DNA of 64,000 nt, from positions 233,361,832-233,425,831 of the forward strand of contig NC_090319.1 of the NCBI RefSeq assembly GCF_040869045.1. The letters run 5' to 3'. Positions 55,600 to 64,000 of the stretch are shown here, in pieces. The notes under the pieces are model-generated. The model was not told the DNA's origin and made no database searches. It was given only the letters and a program-made list of their open reading frames with translations. How positions within the stretch are numbered: the stretch's first letter is position 1; each line of letters starts with the position of its first letter. The position numbers and the translations under genes were made by a program. Source of the stretch: Eurosta solidaginis (lineage: Eukaryota; Arthropoda; Insecta; Diptera; Tephritidae).

Positions 55600-56245
55600 T
55601 ACAGTTCTATTTCGGTATTGGATGGTAAATATGGCTTTCGCATTTTCTCAATCAATAACTGTGAAAAGGTGGAAGAAATCTATGCGTGTAAATCTCACAT
55701 ATTATCTTGGTCGAGCGCTTCTTCAATAGCTCTCTAGTGGTGATGGTGACAGCAGAGAAACCCAACTGTTTACAAATGTTACACTTCAAAAAGAATCAAA
55801 ATATCTGCCATTGCGTCTACGGCTCAAATACCCACAGTATATGAATGAATCGATTGCACCTAATTGTCTGCCTAACGGATAGTATATCGAAAATATTGCA
55901 CCAAACGAACTGGGTCTGAATACTGAAACAGTACACATATTCAAAATCGATGAGGAGGCTGTGATGATGGTATAGGGTGAGTTGTTGAATAACATACGAA
56001 AACCACTTTAACTCATCTATATATTTGCATTACAGCTAAAGCTTTACAAACAGCAAAAATTGCTGGCGCTTAGCAATTGGAAAAGGCAGTGAAGCATTCA
56101 TCACACTGTACGGATGGTGTAAAGTTAGAAACTGCTGTTGTAACAGCTGCCACCGACACAACGGTCATCTCTACTACTAGTAGCGGCTCGTCCGACTATC
56201 TATCGAAGACAGCATAATCATATCTTTTGCCAACACAGGTTAGCG
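55600..56245 (+). pseudogene. WIPI/Atg18-like (PROPPIN) pseudogene, left-arm copy
   Basis: Frames give ISVLDGKYGFRIFSINNC (shifted), LVVMVTAEKPNCLQMLHFKK, NQ.ICHCVYGSNT, LHLIVCLTDSI, NELGLNTETVHIFKIDEEAV. After a retained intron (gtgagttgtt ... atttgcattacag, ~55979-56036) come AKALQTAKIAGA, LEKAVKHSSHCTDGVKLETA, VVTAATDTTVISTTSSGSSD, YLSKTA. The blocks resemble WIPI2/Atg18 beta-propeller blades (RLFSSSLVA..LKVCHFKKG..ICNY, RLIVCLEESLYI), which bind phosphoinositides in autophagy. The FRRG lipid-binding motif is not present. Stops and indels occur throughout. Confidence 0.65.
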
Positions 56246-56269
56246 ATGTGCTTGCACAGCAAAAGATTT

Positions 56270-57010
56270 CAATTAGAAAACAAAAACCAATTAAGAGAGT
56301 TTATTTATTATTAAAGTATTTACTTTTCTTTATATCAGCAGTATTAATTTAAGTTGCAATATCACGTACATATATAATACGGGATGTGATACGATTGCTG
56401 TCGGAATTAGATTTGAAACCAATCAATACTCCTGCTAAGGGCTGCAGAATTATTGCTTGAATAATTAAATTTAGAACAATAATAAGTCTGACTTAATTAC
56501 AAGTCGTACATTTTTAAGTTCATCAATTACGACAGCAATCGGATTTCACGACACCTTTGAATATTCTTGATCTGAAAAAAGAGTAAACCTAATCTGAATT
56601 TCTACTAAGCTTTAAGTTGTAGATTATTTAAATAATTGGAGGTTTTTTCTAAAGCTTAAAATTATTTTCTGTTCGCTTGGAAAATATTTCAATTGGAAAA
56701 TAAAAACCAATAAGGCGAGTTTATTTATTATTAAAATTCTTACTTTTCTTTTTTATCAACTGTATTAATTTAAGTTACAATTTCATGTACATATATAATA
56801 AGGTATGTCGTGATACGATTGCTGTTGGGATTAGATTTGAAACCAATCAATACTCCTGCTAGGGTTTCAGAATTATTGCTTGAGTGATTAGGTTTAGAAC
56901 AATAATAAGTCTTGACTCAATTACTAGTCCTACATTTTTTAATTCATTTTTTACTTTATTACTTTCAAATTCAATTACGACAGCAATCCGATTCCACGAC
57001 ACCTTTGAAT
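56270..57010. repeat. Two ~420-bp tandem units containing a ~190-bp MITE (left arm)
   Basis: The landmark 'attaatttaagttgcaat' / 'attaatttaagttacaat' is at 56345 and 56766, giving a period of about 421 bp. Each unit contains an inverted-repeat element whose ends read gtgatacgattgctgtcgga and its approximate reverse complement acgacagcaatcggatttca (56372-56560 and 56803-57005). Confidence 0.75.
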
Positions 57011-57286
57011 ATTATTCCTGATTTGAAAACAAGAGTAAATCTAATCTGAATTTCTACTTAGCTTTAAGTTGTAGACTTAAATTGATTCAAATAATCAAAT
57101 TTTGTATTCGAAACCATGTAAACAACTCAAATTATACATGAATATAACACACTTCTGAATTGTCCAAATGTAAAGTTAGCTGCAGCAGCAATATAGCTCA
57201 AAGCAATTAATATATTTTTATGTTATTATTAAAGTACTTACTTCCTTTTTATATTAAATGTATTAATTTAAGTTGCAATTTCATGA

Positions 57287-57484
57287 ATATATGAGGCTTC
57301 AAGATGCAAAACCAGATGAATCCATGATATGTAAAACTTAGAAAAGCACAAAAAAGGAGAAATTTTGTAAATTGTTATGAATTTTAAATACGGGTTTTTA
57401 GAATGTTGCTAGGCGATGCAATATTGTCGCAATTTAAATATTACTTTAAAATTTTTAAATATCTGGTTTTGCATCTAGGCGCCT
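57287..57484. repeat. ~195-bp MITE (left arm)
   Basis: The ends are inverted: atgaggcttcaagatgcaaa(accag) and (ctggt)tttgcatctaggcgcctcat. The same element, reversed, is at 60036-60242 in the right arm, so it predates the duplication. Confidence 0.75.
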
Positions 57485-57635
57485 CATATATTTTTTATTT
57501 GGCAAAAATTGACTAAATCTAATGATATGTTTTAAATAAATGTTTATATTATATGTTATGTTTGGTTATTATAATTAAAAATAAATATTGAAAATTAAAT
57601 TTTTTTGGTTCATATTTTATTCTCGTGGCTGCCAG

Positions 57636-58031
57636 AGGTAAAGTAAATCGGCAGGTAAAATTCAAGTTATATGGCGGTTATATAAACGGTAAGACCGCAG
57701 TAAAATTGATTGTCAAATGACTCGAAAATGTAGAGGAAAACTCCGAAAATTTGACCGTCTTTTGACGCGCATTGTGACGTGTTTGAGCAGAGCAGTGCTA
57801 TGCTCACATCCTATAAGTGGGAGCGGAATGCACAATCACATAAATAGGTACGAAATGGGAAAAAAGTGTAAAAAAGTTACCGACGCCTGAACAAACGTGA
57901 CCAAAATTTAATAAGGGGCGTGACCGCACAATGACGGTCAAATGACTAGTGAAATGACGTGGAGCGTTTTTGCAGGGTTTGTATGAAAGAAAAATGTACA
58001 TTTCAAAACTCATAGTTACTGAATAGGGCCC
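57636..58031. repeat. Spacer between arms with Harbinger-like terminus
   Basis: About 395 bp present only once, between the arm ends. Its right end, 'gttactgaatagggccc', is the inverse of the terminus at 45540 (ggggccctattcagtaact). The left end has no matching inverted repeat, so it is probably a truncated transposon. The reverse strand carries a short frame (57804-58013) without recognised similarity. Confidence 0.5.
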
Positions 58032-58034
58032 CTG

Positions 58035-59888
58035 TAGCGCTATTCACTAACTTTTAACGTATCTACATACGAGATTTTTAACATAAACACATTCGTTTGT
58101 AATATCACACATGCGATTCACTAACTTAGTTTTAACAACACTTGTTAACTATCATTTCGATGTGGCAGTGCTGGTAGTGAAATGTCAAAATTTACGAAAA
58201 GTTCAAAGAGGAATCGAAAAAAAACAATCAATTTTTTGTACGCGCCAATAATTTTATGCAGCTATTTTAGCAAAGGGAAGTATTTTTGATATATATTTTA
58301 TATTTAGATCATTTACTGCTTTTATTTTTCATTTTATATTTCAGAATGGCACCAAAAACTGCATCATCCACAAAACGAAGCCGATCAACAGCAGAGCAGA
58401 TAAGAATGATGATGGACCTGTTTGAAGAGGACCCTGGGTTATCGTCCGGCAGTTTCCAACGGATGCACGGCAAGTTGGAGCAGCATAAGCAGTGGAACAA
58501 GCCGTTGGAGGAGCTTCAAAGAGTGCAGAGCAATGGCTTACGGTAAGTACTGAGGAAAAAAGGGGGTAAATTTTAGGGATCTGAAAATCCGTTTTTAACT
58601 AACTTCCCGGTGACCTAGGATCTCCAAAATCACCACATAGTTTGGGGCGTAGTTATACTACAACTTGTAGAAAACAAAATTGAGTTAGGTGATGCAGGAA
58701 CCGAGACATCTAAAAAATTTGTTTTCCTATAATATATATTTCCTGTGGGATATACTATATGTTTTAATGAATGTGATGCCCAGAGTTTAAATAAAAAAAA
58801 ATAAGGTTCACCCTAATAGTTCGTACTTTTTTACAGGTCTGGCGCCATCTAAAAAATCGCATGAGCAATCGAGTGAAGGACATAAATAACCAGCGGGCCC
58901 AAACGGGAAATAGACCGAACTCGGTGGCGCCTTTGACCGATACAGAGAAGCGCATCGTGGAGCTAATTGGGGACCGATATGTTGAAGGCGCAGGCATATG
59001 TAGGGACAGTGTGCCTATGGATGAGGCCAGTGTATAGTTATACAGCTATACCTATTATCATTATTAACTTATTGATTCATTCTATTTTAAATTTTTAGGA
59101 AAAGCATTTGGCGATGGAGGAGGATGAAGGAGAAGTGGAGTACCTCGAGGAGCTAGATGCCAGTAGCGAGGTGCTATCCCAAGGCGAGGGTGAAGAGCAG
59201 CCAACCACATCTGCTGCCATTGCAGTAACGAAAAGATGTGCTGCAACCACCCCTACAACTCCTGCAATTCGCCCTACAACTCCTGCAATTCGCCCTAGAA
59301 CTCCCACAACCACCCAAATAACTTCTGCACAAACTCCTCGCAGGTCCTCGAGAACGAAATTCAACGGCGGGGAGGCCGAGCGCCAAAACAGGTTTTTGGC
59401 GATTGCTGAGAAGCAGGCAGATACTATGAGGGTAAGAAATAATTGAAAGTTCAATATATTTTACAATATATAAAATCCTTAGTTAAATTAAAAAATGCCA
59501 ACAGTGTCCTTACAAATTTAAAATATAAATTTTCTCATCCTCTATATGCTGGCCGAAAACCAAATAAAGTTGGCTGAAAATCAAGAAAAGCAGACGGAGG
59601 CAACGTTTGCAATGGCCAAAGCAATTGAAATAATGGGAAAAGGGTTGGAAGTGTGTGCCGAAGCTTTTTTATTAAATAAAATGTAATTTTGCACAAACCA
59701 AACGAAAGTAAACAATGTTTTAACAGCTTACACAAAATCTGCATTAAACTAGCACATGCCAAATCGACTACGTTAAATTATCGGATTTGGAGTTGACAAA
59801 AAGTTAGTGAATCGAAAAAGTGTTAGAATTTATGTTAAGCTAATTTAACATCTCCAAATGTAGTTAAAAAAGTTAGTGAATAGCGCTA
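58035..59888 (+). mobile_element. Harbinger-type element encoding only a Myb/zeste-like protein
   Basis: The ends are inverted repeats: tagcgctattcactaacttt and (reverse complement) aaagttagtgaatagcgcta at 59869-59888. A 3-bp duplication, ctg, flanks it (58032-58034 and 59889-59891), as for PIF/Harbinger elements. The 1.85-kb interior holds a spliced gene for a Myb/SANT (zeste-like) protein and no DDE nuclease, so movement would need a transposase from another copy. It sits at the centre of the inverted duplication. Confidence 0.7.
58346..59685 (+). pseudogene. Myb/SANT-like (regulatory protein zeste type) DNA-binding protein
   Basis: Exon 1 (58346-58542): MAPKTASSTKRSRSTAEQIR, MMMDLFEEDPGLSSGSFQRM; its end should read KSAEQWLT but is out of frame, implying a 1-nt shift near 58500. 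Intron 58543-58836 (gtaagtactg ... tttttacag). Exon 2: VWRHLKNRMSNRVKDINNQR, NRPNSVAPLTDTEKRIVELI. Exon 3 (from 59099, after tttttag): EDEGEVEYLEELDASSEVLS, Thr/Pro repeats TPAIRPTTP, RRSSRTKFNGGEAERQNRFL. Last block: LAENQIKLAENQEKQTEATF, AMAKAIEIMGKGLEVCAEAF, stop at about 59685. This domain order (Myb_DNA-bind_5-like, linker, C-terminal coiled coil) is usual for accessory proteins of Harbinger-type elements. Confidence 0.7.
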
Positions 59889-60035
59889 CTGGAGCAGCCA
59901 CACGAATAAAATATCAACCAAAAAAATTGTATTTTCAATATTTATTTTTAATTACAATAACCAAACATAACATATAATATAAACATTTATTTAAAATTTA
60001 TCATTAGATTTAGTAATTTTTTTCCAAATAAAGAA

Positions 60036-60242
60036 TATTATAATGAGGCGCCTGGATGCAAAACCAGATATTTTAAAATAATATTTAAATTGCGACAATA
60101 TTGCATCGCCTAGCAACATTCTAAAAACCCGTATTGAAAATTCATAACAATTTTCATTCATTACAAATTTAAAAATTTTTTGTGCTTTTTCTAAGTTTTA
60201 CATATCATGGATTCTTCTGGTTTTGCATCTTGGAGCCACATA
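60036..60242. repeat. ~200-bp MITE (right arm)
   Basis: The ends atgaggcgcctggatgcaaa and tggttttgcatcttggagcc are inverted. Mirror copy of 57287-57484. Confidence 0.7.
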
Positions 60243-60497
60243 TATACATGAAATGGCAACTTAAATTAATACATTTAATATAAAAAAGAAGTAAATACTT
60301 TAATAATAACATAAAAAATGTATTAATTGCTTTGAGCTATATTGCTGCAGCAACTAACTTTATATTTGGACAATTCAGAAGTGTGTTATATTCATGTTAC
60401 ATTTGAGTTGTTTCCATGGTTTCGAATAAAAAATTTGATTATTTGAATCAATTTAAGTCTACAACTTAGAGCTAAGTAGAAATTTTGATTAGATTTA

Positions 60498-61740
60498 CTC
60501 TTTTTTTTCAGATCAAGAATATTAAAAGATGTCGTGGAATCCGATTGCTGTCGTAATTGAATTTGAAAGTAATAAAGTAAAGTAAAATATGAACTAATCA
60601 TTCAAGCAATAGTTCTGCAACTCTTAGCAGGAGTATTGATTGGTTTCAAATCTAATTCCGACAGCAATAGGATCACGTCATACCTTATTATATACGTACA
60701 TGAAATTGCAACTTAAATTGATACAGTTGATATAAAGAAAAGTAAGTATTTTAAAAATAAATAAACTCGCTTAATTGGCTTTTGTTTTCCAATTGAAATC
60801 TTTTCTAAGCGAGCAGAAAATAATTTTAAGCTTTAGAAAAAACTCTAATTATTTGAATAATCTACAACTTAAAGCTTAGTAGAAATTCAGATTAGGTTTA
60901 CTCTTTTTTCAGATCAAGAATATTCAAAGGTGTCGTGGAATCCGATTGCTGTCGTAATTGATGAACTTAAAAATGTACGACTAGTAATTGAGTCAGATTT
61001 ATTATTGTTCTAAATCTAATCATTCAAGCAATAATTCTGCAACCTTTTGCAGGAGTATTGATTGGTTTCAAATCTAATTCCGACAGCAATCGTATCACGA
61101 CATCCCTTATTATATATGCACATGAAATTGCAATTTAATTTATACAGTTGATATAAAGAAAAGTAAGTACTTTAATAATAACATAAACTCTCTTAATTGG
61201 TTTTTTTTCCACTTGAAATCTTTTCTAAGCGAGCAGAAATCAATTTTAAGCTTGAGAAAAAACTCCAATTATTCAAATAATCTACAACTTAAAGCTTAGT
61301 AGAAACTCCGATTAGGTTTACTCTTTTTTCAGATCAAGAATATTCAAAGGTGTCGTGGAATCCGATTGCTGTCGTAATTGATGAACTTAAAAGTGTACGA
61401 CTAGTAATTGAGTCAGATTTATTATTGTTCTAAATCTAATTATTCAAGCAATAATTCTGCAACCTTTTGCAGGAGTATTGATTGGTTTCAAATCTAATTC
61501 CGACTGCAATCGTATCACGACATCCCTTATTATATATGCACATGAAATTGCAATTTAATTTATACAGTTGATATAAAGAAAAGTAAGTACTTTAATAATA
61601 ACATAAACTCTCTTAATTGGTTTTTGTTTTCCAATTGAAATATTTTCCTTTGCAAGCACATCGCTAACCTGTGTTGGCAAAAGATATGATTATACTGTCT
61701 TCGATAGATAGTCGGACAAGCCACTACTAGGCAAATTAGA
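60498..61740. repeat. Three ~420-bp tandem units with embedded MITEs (right arm)
   Basis: The landmark ctcttttttcagatcaagaa is at 60901 and 61321 (420 bp apart), with a variant at 60498 (403 bp). Each unit embeds the inverted-repeat MITE (60527-60690, 60932-61110, 61352-61530; ends 'gtcgtggaatccgattgctg' and 'ccgacagcaatcgtatcacg'). The last two units look about 99% identical, so they arose by a recent tandem duplication. Confidence 0.8.
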
Positions 61741-62625
61741 GATGACCGTTGTGTTGTTGTTGTTGTTGTAGCGATTAGGTTACTCCCCGAAGGCTTTGGT
61801 GAGTGTTATCGATGTGATGGTCTTTTGTCGGATACAGATCCGATACGCTCCGGTAACACAACACCATTAAGGTGCTGGCCCGACCATCTCGGGAACGATT
61901 TATATGGCCACATTAAACCTTCAGGCCATCCCTCCCTCCCCACGAAGGTGAGGTTGACAATTGGGTTGGAGAAGCTATATATTGCGCTACACAACCCCTT
62001 GAATGACCGTTGTGTCGGTGGCAGCAGTTACAACAGCAGTTTCTAACTTTGCACCATCCGTACAGTGTGATGAATGCTTTACTGCTTTTTCCAAAATGCT
62101 TGGCGCCAGCAATTTTTGCTGTTTGTAAAGCCTTAGCTGTAATGCCAATATATAGATGGGTTAATGTGGTTTTCGTATTTTATTCAACAACTCGCCCTAT
62201 ACCATCATCACAGCCTCCTCATCGATTTTGAATATGTGTACTGTTTCAGTATTCAGACCCAGTTCGTTTTGTGCAATATTTTCGATTTGATGAATATGTA
62301 TACTATCCGTTAGGCAGACAATTGGGTGCGTTCGATTCATTCATATACTTTGGGTATTTGAGCCGTAGATGCAATGGCAGATTTTTTGATTCTTTTTGAA
62401 GTGTAACATTTGTAAACAGTTGGGTTTCTCTGCTGTCACCATCACCACTAGAGAGCTATTGAAGAAACGCTCGACCAAGATAATATGTTGCGATTTACGT
62501 GCATAGATTTCTTCCACCTTGTCACAGTTATTGATGGAGAAAATGCGAAAGCCATATTTACCATCCAATACGGAAATGGGAATGTAGAGGAAGAAACATT
62601 TTATAAAATTTAATAAAATCAAAAA
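61655..62625 (-). pseudogene. WIPI/Atg18-like pseudogene, right-arm copy
   Basis: The minus-strand 93-aa frame (62622-62341) is clearer than in the left arm: ISVLDGKYGFRIFSINNCDK, VEEIYARKSQHIILVERFFN, SSLVVMVTAEKPNCLQMLHF, KKNQKICHCIYGSNTQSI. This matches a WIPI/PROPPIN propeller start. Downstream pieces (IDEEAVMMV, the Thr/Ser-rich ATDTTVISN block) are decayed and interrupted by a SINE-like insertion. It keeps the intron-like gap seen in the left arm. Stops confirm it is not functional. Confidence 0.65.
61754..62002 (-). mobile_element. SINE-like insertion with 12-bp target-site duplication
   Basis: The element is reversed: it starts ttgttgttgttgttgtagcg (the CAA tail) and contains 'ggtgctggcccgaccatctc' and 'atattgcgctacacaacccc'. 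The 12-bp sequence atgaccgttgtg flanks it (61742-61753 and 62003-62014). The left arm of the inverted duplication has one uninterrupted copy of this site (cacaacggtcat near 56160), proving insertion after duplication. 249 bp; 5' truncated relative to 41886-42286. Confidence 0.85.
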
Positions 62626-62849
62626 ATGATAGTTGTGCTAGAATGGGGTAAAGTATTGTATGTTAAAGTATAGCGAAGTCTCAGCTGCTTTGTCCTGGTG
62701 AAAATTGAGTTTGAATAGGTTTTATTCTTCATTCTTAGAAACATGTACGAAGGTACCTGGTAAGATATTAAAAATCCTCAACACTTTTTTGCAATAACTT
62801 AAATACAACTCATATTCAAACTTCTGTATAACTTCTACATATCAATAGA

Positions 62850-63938
62850 TACCTTTACCCCCAGGAGTCGCTATTGCTTCTACGCCTATGCTATTGTTTC
62901 CTACATCGATGAGCTTTTTAATAAAATAAACAGCTATCTCCCCAATCTCTCCAGTTTTTTCGCCTTGCGAAACCTGATATTGTCACCAACCAAATCACCG
63001 GTGACCTTATTTAAAACATGACCGCGCCAAATGTCGACCATATGACATTACCCTACCGACTGTCTTACACCCTAAAATCTTGGGTGTGACTTTCGACCAG
63101 GATCTATATTTTGGAGACCATGCACTAGCAATTGTAACGAAAATCCAGAGCTGTAACAAATATTTAATATAATTCGATAAATCGGCAGTACTTAGGTTAA
63201 ATATAAATAGACGTTTGCATGGTACGCGTCTCCGATATGGTCGCCAAGCCTAAAGGTTACTCACTGGAAGAAAATACAGGCCTGCCAAAATGCTGCCCCC
63301 AAAACCGCTACGGTTTGCCTTCTTATGTCCTCGGAACGCCACCTGCACAATGAAGCGAGAAACTTCCCAATAAGGGAACGAAATGAAATGCTAACCAAAC
63401 AGTTTCTGTAGAATACCCAGAAACCTGGGCATCCCAACAGACATCTGATTGATGATTCAACACCGCTTTGGGGCTTAAAGAGTCATCTCCGTAAGTACGG
63501 CACTCGAGAACTCAGCCGTATGAAGCAAAAAAACAAAAGCAGGTCCTCAGTGAACTCCACAAACAGGCGTCGGACATTTATGCTAGGAATTGCCCGGTGA
63601 ATCCAGTACTTAAAGAACAGTACCCAAAACTAGCGGAAGGGGACCGCATACTCCCCAGGGAAAAGCGAGTCACTCTAGCTCAACTTCGTTCTGGATACTG
63701 TAACAGGTTAAAATCTTACCTATCTAGAATCAACCCCGACATAAAAAATGTATGATCCGCTTGCAATGTGTCCCCACATGACACCAACCATCTCTTTAAT
63801 TGTAATGTGGAACCAACGCCTCTAACACCCCTTTCATTATGCTCCACCCCTGTTGAAACAGCAAGTTTCCTTGGACTCCCGTTAGAGGATATTGATGACA
63901 ATTTGTGATCGGTCGCACCTATTAGGTGGGGCGAAGCA
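62850..63938 (+). mobile_element. Jockey-type non-LTR retrotransposon, ORF2 3' half
   Basis: Frames read ELFNKINSYLPNLSSFFALR, NLILSPTKSPVTLFKT, then PKILGVTFDQDLYFGDHALA, IVTKIQS, the RT thumb. Later pieces resemble the C-terminal region: NEARNFPIRERNEML, VTLAQLRSGYCNRLKSYLSR, INPDIKNV, CNVSPHDTNHLFNCNVEPTP (Cys/His motif), LTPLSLCSTPVETASFLGLP, LEDIDDNL, stop. The 3' end is 'gcgaagcactgct' plus (acaac)n. Internal deletions and stops are common. The first ~280 bp belong to the right arm; the rest lies outside it. Confidence 0.8.
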
Positions 63939-64000
63939 CTGCTACAACAACAACAACCATCTCGGGAAGTATTAATATCATCACTTTAAACCTTCTAAGC

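Larger units (their letters stand above)
53230..57635. repeat. Left arm of a large inverted duplication
   Basis: Read outward to inward: Jockey fragment, WIPI-like pseudogene, ~420-bp tandem units with MITEs, a second MITE, ending ..tctcgtggctgccag. The right arm (59889-63133) carries the same series in reverse complement, beginning ctggagcagccacacg. Landmarks include 'gcgaaacctgatattgtcac' / its complement near 53395 and 62965, and 'cgaaggtacctgg' / 'ccaggtaccttcg' near 62750 and 55440. The left arm has an extra 1.86-kb insertion; the right arm has an extra SINE and one more tandem unit. Confidence 0.85.
59889..63133. repeat. Right arm of a large inverted duplication
   Basis: Reverse complement of 53230-57635, from ctggagcagccacacg to the Jockey segment ending near 'gcactagcaattgtaacgaa'. 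It includes MITE, tandem units, WIPI-like pseudogene and Jockey RT in mirror order. It lacks the 1.86-kb repeat of the left arm but has a SINE-like insertion at 61754-62002 and three instead of two ~420-bp units. Confidence 0.85.

Noticed and set aside
53230..63133. A functional WIPI/Atg18 gene pair in the palindrome arms
   Set aside because: Both copies have stops, frameshifts and missing propeller blades including the lipid-binding motif.

Overview
This window looks like repeat-rich, gene-poor DNA from a cyclorrhaphan fly, most likely a tephritid fruit fly. The evidence is short dipteran-style introns, fly-like protein matches, and LOA/Jockey, BEL/Pao, Harbinger and hAT elements of the kind common in tephritids. 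All identifications are from reading translations; no database search was run. I find no gene that looks intact and functional for the host. The window is a patchwork of transposable elements and decayed fragments of conserved, normally unlinked host genes.

Layout. 0-11 kb: MITEs, a Jockey tail, a Harbinger nuclease remnant, an unrecognised conserved gene fragment, and a decayed intron-containing copy of the largest RNA polymerase II subunit (RpII215). That copy is split by a 5.9-kb LOA-type non-LTR retrotransposon with a 12-bp target-site duplication. 11-17 kb: SINE-like repeats, Myb/DUF4806 accessory-protein fragments, and the 3' part of a hAT element on the minus strand. 19.4-21.4 kb: fragments of four unrelated host genes packed into 2 kb (RpL7A, UDP-galactose transporter, Rme-8, a neprilysin). 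21.4-26 kb: a BEL/Pao element with an internal deletion. 26-27.7 kb: the rest of the hAT, interrupted by a truncated LOA. 28.3-34.2 kb: a BEL/Pao element with two near-identical 900-bp LTRs and no integrase. 34-36.7 kb: a transposase fragment and a gypsy-like LTR plus primer-binding site. 37.6-39.3 kb: a 121/122-bp satellite array. 40-49 kb: fragments of a BTB-kelch gene, Cdc5, Sec24CD and CCT7 among MITEs, SINE-like repeats and a 54-bp coding minisatellite. 49-53 kb: a second, decayed LOA element carrying a palindrome.

53.2-63.1 kb is one large inverted duplication. Its arms each hold a decayed WIPI/Atg18-like gene, a Jockey fragment and arrays of a ~420-bp MITE-bearing unit. The centre holds a Harbinger-type element that encodes only a Myb/zeste-like protein. 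Arm-specific insertions can be dated relative to the duplication because the other arm keeps the empty site.

Several host fragments (RpII215, Cdc5, Sec24CD, CCT7, kelch, WIPI) keep introns, so they arose by DNA-level duplication rather than reverse transcription. My inference is a non-recombining or heterochromatic compartment (Y chromosome, B chromosome or pericentromere) that collects and erodes gene duplicates. This is testable by male/female read depth.
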